NCBI RefSeq assembly: GCF_020034665.1
Contig: NZ_JAIQDI010000002.1
Span: 558,001-622,000, forward strand
DNA length: 64,000 nucleotides
Direction: 5' to 3'
Source: Niabella beijingensis
Lineage (GTDB): Bacteria; Bacteroidota; Bacteroidia; Chitinophagales; Chitinophagaceae
This document shows, one piece after another, positions 10,411 to 18,040 of this stretch. The notes beneath the pieces were generated by a model, which did no database searches, was not told where the DNA came from, and saw only the letters and a list, made by a program, of their open reading frames with translations. The translations under genes were made by a program, and so were the position numbers. Numbering within the stretch: the first letter of the stretch is position 1; each line of letters opens with the position of its first letter.

Positions 10411-11001
10411 TTAGACACCCATGCACACAGAAAGAACAAGGAGTTTCATAACAATATCATGCTCCCTGGCCAGGTAATCTTTCATCGATTTCATGGCCAG
10501 GGACATGTGTTCTTTTACCGTATTCGGTGAGATTTCCAGGAACCGGGCGATTTCCTTATGACTTAATCCTTCTTCCCTGCAAAGTTGAAAGATCCGTTTA
10601 CGTTGAGGCGGAAGCTGCGCCAATGCCTGCTCGTACAGGGCGTTGTAGATGCCCGCCGGTTGCTCGGTCGGCGCGGCGGCAACACGTAAGGTCTCCCGGC
10701 GCTGTAAATCGGCCAGCGCATCCGCCGTTCTTGCCTGTTTCTTTAATTCTTTGAACACCACATTACGGGCAATGCGATATAAGTAGTTTTTTACAGGATA
10801 TTCAGGTTTGACGCGTTCCCTTGATCTCCACAGATTGTAAAAGGTGTCGTGGACCATATCGGCAACAGTGTCCTGGTCCTGGATATACTTCTTGATAAAA
10901 TTATAGAGCAGCGTCGAGTAACGTTCATAGATTTCCAAAAAAGCCTCGTGGTCACCATTGCTCAGTCGTATGTTAATTTGATATATCAGTTTGGATGGCA
11001 T
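10411..11001 (-). CDS. ECF RNA polymerase sigma factor
   Basis: A 196-residue sigma-70 of the extracytoplasmic function class, Bacteroidota FecI-like type. Region 2 (about 20-90) contains YIQDQDTVADMVHDTFYNLW. Region 4 (about 135-185) has the helix-turn-helix GLSHKEIARFLEISPNTVKEH. The protein ends in a short hydrophobic tail. It is the only sigma gene near the FecR/STN-SusC pair at 2071-6610 and is their probable partner, although it sits 7.3 kb away on the opposite strand. Separation of fecI from fecR is less common than adjacency. Confidence 0.93.
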   Translation of the reverse strand: MPSKLIYQINIRLSNGDHEAFLEIYERYSTLLYNFIKKYIQDQDTVADMVHDTFYNLWRSRERVKPEYPVKNYLYRIARNVVFKELKKQARTADALADLQRRETLRVAAAPTEQPAGIYNALYEQALAQLPPQRKRIFQLCREEGLSHKEIARFLEISPNTVKEHMSLAMKSMKDYLAREHDIVMKLLVLSVCMGV

Positions 11002-11568
11002 CTCAACTTATTCATTCATTGATGAAGGTAAAATCCTCCTGTTAACTCAATATTAAGGCTTCTTTAAACTACAAAACGCCAATGGACAGTTGCACCATGA
11101 TTTTAGGCGGATCTTTTTTCTGAACCCCATATCCGTATTGATTTCTGAGCCCATTTTTCCTTATTTCAGGCAACGCTGAATCAATAATTTCTATCGTCTT
11201 GATGGTAACGCTGATGCGCTATCAATGGCTGTCTCGTTAATAGATCCGAAGGTACGGCATCCTGTTGTAAAATTGCCAAATTCATACGATAAGAAGGCGG
11301 CTGCTGATAAATGAAACCCTGACGCATTTACGGAGGGATGCGTGCGGAAACTGTATAAAGCTGGGTATGAATTTTTTGGAAGATGTGTAGCTGGCTTTAT
11401 AAGGATCATGCTCGTTTTTGTTATGATGACCCGTAAGAAAGGCTGTTTTTTCCGGAACTCCGCTAAAAGAAAATACTATTACAATATCAAAAAGTATCAG
11501 CATGCTGAAGCCGGTTGAAGTACTTTTGAAGATGACGATAATGCCGTTTAACGAGATTAAGTAGTTGC
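11002..11568. other. Intergenic region between divergent genes
   Basis: The 567 bp between the sigma gene (minus) and the dehydratase gene (plus) should contain both promoters. Short open frames on the minus strand (11191-11503) lack recognisable domains and a gene-like context, so I do not call them. No RNA gene, clear hairpin or repeat was seen. Confidence 0.6.
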
Positions 11569-12810
11569 ATGAAAATAAAAGAGGTTACCACTGTTTTGCT
11601 TACGGGGCCCTGTACCCTGGATCCCTACCTGTCCGAAGCACGCAAACTGCGCAGTGCTGCATTTATAAAAATAGAAACAACGGAAGGACTCGTTGGTATT
11701 GGTGAAACGTATGGCGGTTATTTTTTCCCGGAATCGATACCGGCCATGGTGGATTTTTTTAAACCCATTTTGATCGGTGCAGATGCCGGCGATATCCGCA
11801 CGCTGTGGCAGCGGATGTATCATTGCGGCAATTTCTGGTGCAGGGTGGGGTTGGGCGCTATTGCTCTTACCGGTATAGAGGCGGCGCTTTGGGATCTCAA
11901 AGGCAAGGAGGCCGGTGTGCCGGTATACCGGTTGCTGCAGGAAGAATATAAAAAAGATTTCCGGGAGACAAAACAACATGAAAAGCTTCCCTGTTATGCA
12001 ACAGGAGGCCCCAGCAATTATCCGTTGGATAAACTCGCAGGGAAAATTGACTACTATTGCTCGCTGGGATTTAAAGGAGTGAAAGTGGGAGCCGGCGCGT
12101 ATTACAAGGACCGCGGTTCCGAAATTTCCGGTGAGCCCGAAGCCGCGGCAGCGTTTGAAGCCGCCAAACTCCGTTTTATACGTGAACGGTTTGGAAAAGA
12201 GCTGTGGCTGATGCTGGACGCACATATGGGTAATCATACGGCGGCTACCTGGAACCTGGAGACCGCCTTGGCAGTGGCGAAGGCCGTGGAGCCGGAGGAG
12301 CTGTTCTTTCTGGAAGAACCGTTGCATTATACGCGGCCCGACTGGTATGCGGAACTGTGCCGCAATACAAAAACACGTATTGCCGGAGGCGAATGCCTTA
12401 CTGCCGCCAGCGAATGGCAGACGTTTACCGATATGGATTGCTTCCATATCGGGCAGCCGGATGCCGCCTTTGTATCCGGGTTGGGGCCGTTCATGGAAAT
12501 TGCAGCGCGTCTTTCTGCAAAGAATAAAAGTATTGCGCCCCATGCCTGGGGCGCCGGGGCTGCGCAAATGCAGAACATTCATTGCGGTTTCGCCTGTTCC
12601 AATACCGTAATGCTGGAAGTAGCTCCTGCTTATGGTCCGTTGCACAGCGAGCTGATCCGGGATAGTCTCTGTATAAAAGAGGGCTATGTGCTTCCCCCCG
12701 AAAAGCCCGGCCTGGGAATAGAACTGACGGATGCAACCATTGCACGTTTTCCGTTCGTTCCGGGGAGTGGGGAATTTAATAGTGTACCGGGAAAAATACT
12801 CACCACTTAA
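11569..12810 (+). CDS. Enolase-superfamily (mandelate racemase/muconate lactonizing) dehydratase
   Basis: A 413-residue cytoplasmic enzyme. The N-terminal capping domain (about 1-130) ends in ALTGIEAALWDLKGK and is followed by the TIM barrel. Candidate active-site residues: Lys172 in GVKVG, metal ligands Asp217 (MLDAH), Glu249 (FLEEP) and Glu275 (AGGE), and an Asp298/His325 pair (QPD, APHAWG) typical of the mandelate-racemase subgroup. Most such genes in sugar operons encode sugar-acid dehydratases (galactonate, gluconate, fuconate type) yielding 2-keto-3-deoxy acids. That role fits the DapA-type lyases at 21261 and 30699, but the exact sugar acid is unknown. It starts the long plus-strand operon; the next gene follows after 12 bp. 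Confidence 0.9.
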   Translation: MKIKEVTTVLLTGPCTLDPYLSEARKLRSAAFIKIETTEGLVGIGETYGGYFFPESIPAMVDFFKPILIGADAGDIRTLWQRMYHCGNFWCRVGLGAIALTGIEAALWDLKGKEAGVPVYRLLQEEYKKDFRETKQHEKLPCYATGGPSNYPLDKLAGKIDYYCSLGFKGVKVGAGAYYKDRGSEISGEPEAAAAFEAAKLRFIRERFGKELWLMLDAHMGNHTAATWNLETALAVAKAVEPEELFFLEEPLHYTRPDWYAELCRNTKTRIAGGECLTAASEWQTFTDMDCFHIGQPDAAFVSGLGPFMEIAARLSAKNKSIAPHAWGAGAAQMQNIHCGFACSNTVMLEVAPAYGPLHSELIRDSLCIKEGYVLPPEKPGLGIELTDATIARFPFVPGSGEFNSVPGKILTT

Positions 12811-12822
12811 CTGGACCGATAT

Positions 12823-13830
12823 ATGAAAATTCTGATCGATCTGCCCGTATATGAACCGCTGCTGAACCGGTTGCACGCGCTGGAAGGAGTGGAGGTAGTG
12901 GTGCTTGACCCGGCAACAGAAGCGCGGGAGCTTCCTGTGGATATGATCCGGGACGTTGACCTGCTGCTTTGCACCGTGCCGCCTTCCAACCATGCGGAAA
13001 TGAAACAGCTGCAGCTGATACAGATCGCATCTGCAGGTTATACTCAACTTATTGGCCAGGGTTTTGTGCCGCGCGGTGTGCGCTGTTGCAATGCACTCGG
13101 CGTATTTGATGTGCCCATTGCAGAATGGAATATCGCCATGATGGTGCAGCTGGCAAGAAATATGAAAGGCATGCAGCAAAACCAGCGGCAAAAGATCTGG
13201 AACCGCTCGGCCCGTTTTCAGGAAGAGATCCGGGGGAAAGTGATAGGCTTGTGGGGCTATGGCGGTATCGGCCGCGAAACGGCGCGCCTGGCGAAAGCAA
13301 TGGGACTCTCGGTGTTCGTATTAACCCGGGGAGGACTGAAACCCAGGATCAACACCTGGCATGTTCCGGGCACCGGCGACCCAGAAGGCCTGCTGCCCGA
13401 CCGCACGTTTACTATGGAGGAAAAGGATCTGTTTTTGAGCGCCATTGATTTTTTGATCATGGCCATTCCTCAAACGGCCGGTACCGAAGGAATTGTAGGC
13501 GAAGCGGAACTGCGATTATTAAAGCCTTCGGCTTTTTTATTGAACCCTGCCCGGGGACCGCTGATCCGGGAAGCGGCACTTATCCGCGCGCTCCGGGAAC
13601 AATGGTTTGCGGGGGCGGCCCTGGACACGCATTACTATTATCCGCTTCCGCCGGAGCATCCTTTGTGGGAGATGGACAATGTGATCCTTACACCTCATAT
13701 CTCAGGATCCAGCGCCAGTCCGCATTTCCTGGAACGCGTATGGAATATCTTCTTTGAGAATGTACAGCGCTTCCGTGACCGGCGGCCATTATTAAATGAA
13801 CTTTCCGCAGATGCGCTTCAGGGAAACTGA
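12823..13830 (+). CDS. D-2-hydroxyacid dehydrogenase family protein, atypical active site
   Basis: A 335-residue member of the D-isomer-specific 2-hydroxyacid dehydrogenase family. The N-terminal substrate lobe (1-100) flanks a Rossmann domain with GYGGIG at 145-150. The family Arg (Arg244 in NPARGP) and His (His292 in TPHISG) are present. The usual catalytic Glu in DVFxxEP is not: the segment reads LDTHYYYPLP, with Tyr in its place. The acidic residue that normally follows beta-2 and binds NAD ribose is also absent (VFVLTRGG), which may point to NADP. It overlaps no neighbour and lies between the dehydratase and the esterase, so it may reduce or oxidise an intermediate of the same sugar-acid route. 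Activity is uncertain. Confidence 0.85.
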   Translation: MKILIDLPVYEPLLNRLHALEGVEVVVLDPATEARELPVDMIRDVDLLLCTVPPSNHAEMKQLQLIQIASAGYTQLIGQGFVPRGVRCCNALGVFDVPIAEWNIAMMVQLARNMKGMQQNQRQKIWNRSARFQEEIRGKVIGLWGYGGIGRETARLAKAMGLSVFVLTRGGLKPRINTWHVPGTGDPEGLLPDRTFTMEEKDLFLSAIDFLIMAIPQTAGTEGIVGEAELRLLKPSAFLLNPARGPLIREAALIRALREQWFAGAALDTHYYYPLPPEHPLWEMDNVILTPHISGSSASPHFLERVWNIFFENVQRFRDRRPLLNELSADALQGN

Positions 13831-13846
13831 TAGAAAATACAGATTT

Positions 13847-14824
13847 ATGAAACCGTTCCTGATCATCATACGGGGTTATTTCCTGCTTTGCATTGTTACA
13901 GGAGGAAACAGCGGCTACGCGCAGCCGGCGCTCCCGTACGAAAACAGCATCCCTGCGGATGTGCAGCTGTTCTGGAAAAAGACAAGGGAGCAACTGGCCG
14001 CCATTCCGCAGGAAGCAGCCGTGGTGCCTGTGAACGAAGCATTGCCCTATAAAAAGTTTTTTATTACCGTAAAAAGCCTGGACAATGTGACGGTTGCAGG
14101 ATATTTATCCATACCGGTCCGGGGAGAAGCCAGCGCCCGGCCCTGGCCCGTTCTGGTGACCACCTGCGGGTACAGCGGCAACGGACAGGGGGTGCAGCTG
14201 AGCGAATGCCAGCGGGGATATGCGGTACTGCAGGTATACCCCAGGGGGCAGGGCATTTCGGGTAATTACTTCACCATAAACAGCGATAAGCTGAGTACCG
14301 CTCTTGCCACGCCCCGGGGCTATTATTACCAGGGCGCTTATATGGACATCATCCGGATGATCGACTATGTGGTAACCCGGCCGGATATTGATACCACCCG
14401 GATCGCGATGGTAGGTACCAGTCAGGCCGGGGGTATCTCCCTCGCGGTAACGGCGTTGGATCCGCGTATAAAAACCGTGGTGGCGCATGTGCCGTTCTTA
14501 TGCCATCTGAGAAAGGCGGCAACCCTTCCGTCGCTGGCAAAGACCCTGCTGGACCGCGCGGGCGCCAATAACGAAAAAGCATTCCGCACGCTGGATTATT
14601 TTGATCCCTATGTACTGGCGGATGCCATTCAGGTGCCGGCGTTCATAAGTGCAGGGGGTAAAGATCTGTTGTGCCCGGCATCAACGGTCAAAGACGTGTA
14701 TGATAAAATAAAAAGCAAAAAAGAATACCAGTTCTATCCGGAGCTGCCCCATACCAGTTGTATGGATTCCTATGCACGTACCTGGGTGTTTTTAGACCGG
14801 TATCTGCTGAACCCTAAACAATAA
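13847..14824 (+). CDS. CE7-type acetyl esterase (acetyl xylan esterase/cephalosporin deacetylase family)
   Basis: A 325-residue secreted alpha/beta hydrolase. I chose the ATG at 13847 because it gives a clean signal peptide (MKPFLIIIRGYFLLCIVTGG, cut after GYAQ); the frame is open from 13796 but that extension is charged. CE7 features: RGQGIS loop, RGYYYQGAYMD before the nucleophile elbow, nucleophile Ser192 in GTSQAGG, Asp273 in SAGGKD and His302 in LPHTS. These enzymes remove O-acetyl groups from sugars and short oligosaccharides, which fits a locus with a second, CE2-type esterase at 22206. It follows the dehydrogenase after 16 bp. Confidence 0.88.
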   Translation: MKPFLIIIRGYFLLCIVTGGNSGYAQPALPYENSIPADVQLFWKKTREQLAAIPQEAAVVPVNEALPYKKFFITVKSLDNVTVAGYLSIPVRGEASARPWPVLVTTCGYSGNGQGVQLSECQRGYAVLQVYPRGQGISGNYFTINSDKLSTALATPRGYYYQGAYMDIIRMIDYVVTRPDIDTTRIAMVGTSQAGGISLAVTALDPRIKTVVAHVPFLCHLRKAATLPSLAKTLLDRAGANNEKAFRTLDYFDPYVLADAIQVPAFISAGGKDLLCPASTVKDVYDKIKSKKEYQFYPELPHTSCMDSYARTWVFLDRYLLNPKQ

Positions 14825-14832
14825 CAGAACCC

Positions 14833-16368
14833 GTGATCATCAGCCGGTACATACAAGCAATAAAGGAGCGGTATTATCTGCCGGGCATGGCATTAATGCT
14901 GGCAGTGTGCTGTCCGTTTTCCGGAAGCGGGCAATATTCTACGCGTCCCAATATCCTGCTGATCGTGTCGGAAGACCATGGTCCGCATTTATCCTGTTAC
15001 GGCGACACCAATATCCGCACTCCGAACCTCGACCGGGTGGCGCAGCAGGGTATCCTGTTCCGGAATGCTTATGTTACCGAATCCGTATGCAGTCCTTCAC
15101 GCAGCAGTATCCTTACCGGTTTGTATCCCCATCAGAGCGGACACCTGGGGCTGACCACACATGGCTTTCATTTTGTAGGGCCGGTTCAGACGGTCTACGC
15201 ATTGTTAAAGCAGGCGGGGTACCGTACGGGTATGATCGGCAAGCTGCATCTGGAACCGGCATCGCTTTTTCCTATTGATGATCATCCGATCTCCGATCCG
15301 AACTACAATAAGAAAGGCCTGGAACGCTACGCTGCATATGCAGAGCGGTTCATGCAGGCGGCGGATACTCCGTTCTTTCTGATGGTGAATTTTCCGGATA
15401 CCCACTGGCCGTACCAGGATGTGGTGGAAGGCCGTCCGCAGCAGCCGGTTACTGCAGATCAGGTGCGTTCCTTTCCCTATATCGGTTTTGACAACGAACG
15501 GATCCGGAACTATACAAAGAGCATTTATAATTGTATGTTGCGGCTGGATGAATGCGTAGGGGAACTGATGGAAAAATTAAACACTTCGGGAAAAGCGGCA
15601 AACACACTGATCATCTTCCTTTCGGATCATGGTGATGAAATGGCCCGCGGAAAATTTGATATTTATGAAGCCTCCAATAAAGTGCCGCTTATGGCGGTGT
15701 GGCCCGGGCGGATAAAGAAGGGCATTGAATCAAAGGCCCTGGTATCATCTGTAGACATCGTGCCGACAATTCTTGAACTGGCAGGGTTGCCTGCTGCTGA
15801 AAATCTTACAGGAAAAAGCCTGGTGCCCTTATTTGCCCGGCCGGCCGGGCCTTACAGGGAATATCTTTTCACGGAAAAGAATGCAGACCAGATCGGGATG
15901 TATTATCCCCGCAGGGCAGTTAGGGACAGGCGCTATAAGCTGATCTGTTCGTTGCTTGATGATGGCCGTGAAAATGAAGTGGCGGTGCAATACACACGCA
16001 ATAGTAAAAAGCCGCGCACCGACGCCGTGGCCGGCTCGCCGACACGGGAGGAGCTGAAAAGCGCGCCCGATTCCATCCGGCAGGCATACCATGATTGGAT
16101 CCGGCCGTCAAAGTTCCAGCTATACGACCTGGAAAAGGATCCCTTTGAGTTTCATGATCTTTCCGCAGATGTACGCTATACTGCGATTAAAGAGCGACTG
16201 ACAGCGGCTCTTTTCCGGTGGCAGCAGGATACGGATGATCCGCTCCGGTTTCCGGATAAGCTAGCGAAGTTAACGCAGGAAAATGATACAATGAAGGTTG
16301 CAACCGAAATGCGTTGGCACTACCCGGAATATCTCTATAACAAAACCAGTGACGCCCGTAAAAAATGA
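14833..16368 (+). CDS. Sulfatase (type I, Cys-type formylglycine site)
   Basis: A 511-residue exported sulfatase. The start taken is the GTG at 14833, 8 bp after the esterase stop; an internal ATG at 14887 would give a shorter signal peptide. The N-terminal metal site is NILLIVSEDHG (Asp48). The formylglycine signature CSPSR stands at 86-90, with Cys86 the residue converted by a maturase. Further metal and sulfate-site motifs are HWPYQD and LSDHGDEMARGK. The SEDHGP...LSCYG pattern resembles heparan N-sulfatase-like sulfatases, but substrate inference from this alone is weak. It suggests that the target glycan is sulfated. No maturase gene is in the window. Confidence 0.92.
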   Translation: MIISRYIQAIKERYYLPGMALMLAVCCPFSGSGQYSTRPNILLIVSEDHGPHLSCYGDTNIRTPNLDRVAQQGILFRNAYVTESVCSPSRSSILTGLYPHQSGHLGLTTHGFHFVGPVQTVYALLKQAGYRTGMIGKLHLEPASLFPIDDHPISDPNYNKKGLERYAAYAERFMQAADTPFFLMVNFPDTHWPYQDVVEGRPQQPVTADQVRSFPYIGFDNERIRNYTKSIYNCMLRLDECVGELMEKLNTSGKAANTLIIFLSDHGDEMARGKFDIYEASNKVPLMAVWPGRIKKGIESKALVSSVDIVPTILELAGLPAAENLTGKSLVPLFARPAGPYREYLFTEKNADQIGMYYPRRAVRDRRYKLICSLLDDGRENEVAVQYTRNSKKPRTDAVAGSPTREELKSAPDSIRQAYHDWIRPSKFQLYDLEKDPFEFHDLSADVRYTAIKERLTAALFRWQQDTDDPLRFPDKLAKLTQENDTMKVATEMRWHYPEYLYNKTSDARKK

Positions 16369-16544
16369 AAACAGATAAATACGCTGGGGCGGTTCTCCGG
16401 CCGGCAACTGATCAGCGGAGCACTCCGGCTGGTGCTGCCGGTATACGGGCAGGAAATCCTGGAGTTGCAGAAAATATAAGGTGGCACAGATGATAAAAAA
16501 TTATCGGTTGAAATATCATTATACATACAAACAAGATCAAAAAC

Positions 16545-17918
16545 ATGAATCAGCATCCATCCAGAAGAAGATTTTTAAGACAGACAGGAGTCATAATGGC
16601 CGGGATTCCTTTTGTCAATACCAGCCTGTTTCCGGGTAAGCAACAGGTGGCACGGGAGCATTGGGAACTGGCGCGTAATACGCCGCTTACCGTCCTTAGT
16701 GATAACCGCCTGAAATTTGAATACGGGGAGGAACGGATGGTGCTCGATGACGGACTGCAACCTTCCATGCTGATCACGCAGAGGAATACCATTGTGGTGC
16801 AATCCCAGAATCATAACAAACCGTTGCCGCAGAAGCGGATCTATTATCCTTTTGCAGTGGATACCGTGGTGTCGAGGGATATGGGCGCTACCTGGGAGAA
16901 AGTTCCCCTGCTTCCTGGTAAAAATGATATCAATATCGAGGGCGGGATCATCCAGCTGAAAGACGGAACCATCCTGGGGCTGGAAACCTATGTAACACCG
17001 GGCAGCAAGCCGGATACAGGAGAATCACTGCTGTTTTATTCTACAGATGATATGAAGACCATCAAGGGGCCGGTAACCGTTACGTTTGATATACCGGACG
17101 CCAATTTTTATGCATCTTCTGATGATGGCGGCCGTCCGCACATAGCCATGCGGCTGCACCGGAGGATCATTGAGCTGCCCAACGGGGACCTGATGACCAC
17201 TATTTACGGATGGCAGAAAGGAGATAAAAGCCCATCTGATTATGAGGTGCGCATGATAAAAACAAGAGTAATGATCTTCCGGTCGTCCAACAAAGGAAGG
17301 CACTGGAAATATGTTTCAGCGATCACCACTATGCCCCAGGCGCAAACCGAAGGTTTTGGCGAACCGGTACTTAACCGGGTGAACAAGGGGAAATATGCGG
17401 GCCGCCTGATCTGTTTTATGCGTACGGGCAGGGAACTGTTTAAAGCCTATTCCGATAATGAAGGGAAAACCTGGAGCCGGCCGGAGCCCATTATGTTTGC
17501 AGACCGGGATGTATATGCTACTGAAAAATGGCGGGATCTGTTTAAGGACATAAAGCGAAAAGGCATTCCGGTTCCGGAGAATGCGATCGAGATCATCGGG
17601 GCAGTAGTGGACCCGGATCTCTGTGTATTGCGCAGCGGACTACTGGTGGCCGCATTTGGGATACGCATACCGGCAAAAGCCTGCTGGCAGAAGTTTGATC
17701 ATCCCTGGAACGGAAATTACATTGCTGTAAGCAGCGACGGAGGCGATACCTGGAGTAATGTACAACAGCTTACCTCAGGCATTCCCACCACGCATTATAT
17801 GGCGGTAGAGGAAACCAAAGAAGAGAATAAACTATTTGTGGTGTACGACTGGGGCTGGTGGGGATACAAGGGAGGGCGTTATACCTATGGCCGCACGGTA
17901 ACCATCCGGAAGCAATAA
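16545..17918 (+). CDS. Sialidase-like (BNR/Asp-box) exo-glycosidase family protein, Tat signal
   Basis: A 457-residue protein with a twin-arginine type signal (RRRFLRQTG, residues 7-15). The body is a six-bladed propeller with Asp-box repeats: SRDMGATW, SSNKGRHW, SDNEGKTW and SSDGGDTW. Bacteroidota PULs contain many such proteins annotated as exo-sialidases. Several act on other sugars and some lack activity, so I do not assert sialic acid as substrate. A 176-bp gap separates it from the sulfatase; an internal promoter is possible there but none is clear. Confidence 0.82.
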   Translation: MNQHPSRRRFLRQTGVIMAGIPFVNTSLFPGKQQVAREHWELARNTPLTVLSDNRLKFEYGEERMVLDDGLQPSMLITQRNTIVVQSQNHNKPLPQKRIYYPFAVDTVVSRDMGATWEKVPLLPGKNDINIEGGIIQLKDGTILGLETYVTPGSKPDTGESLLFYSTDDMKTIKGPVTVTFDIPDANFYASSDDGGRPHIAMRLHRRIIELPNGDLMTTIYGWQKGDKSPSDYEVRMIKTRVMIFRSSNKGRHWKYVSAITTMPQAQTEGFGEPVLNRVNKGKYAGRLICFMRTGRELFKAYSDNEGKTWSRPEPIMFADRDVYATEKWRDLFKDIKRKGIPVPENAIEIIGAVVDPDLCVLRSGLLVAAFGIRIPAKACWQKFDHPWNGNYIAVSSDGGDTWSNVQQLTSGIPTTHYMAVEETKEENKLFVVYDWGWWGYKGGRYTYGRTVTIRKQ

Positions 17919-18040
17919 CCGGTTGTAGCGGTGATCTGATTTGCAGCAGCACCGGATTGTATTTACCGGCCGGTAATTTTCCTGAACCGGTGTGGATCCG
18001 CGTGGTATAAAAAATAGTTGAAACAAAAAATAATGCGTTA

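Noticed and set aside
11191..11503. Short minus-strand open frames in the 11002-11568 gap
   Set aside because: Two overlapping frames with no family pattern; gene-like support is lacking.
11557..13191. 544-codon minus-strand frame across the dehydratase gene
   Set aside because: The plus-strand genes show intact catalytic motifs; the antisense frame is a GC-skewed shadow.
16545..17918. Firm assignment as a sialidase
   Set aside because: Asp boxes show the fold only; the Arg triad and acid/Tyr set of true sialidases could not be confirmed.
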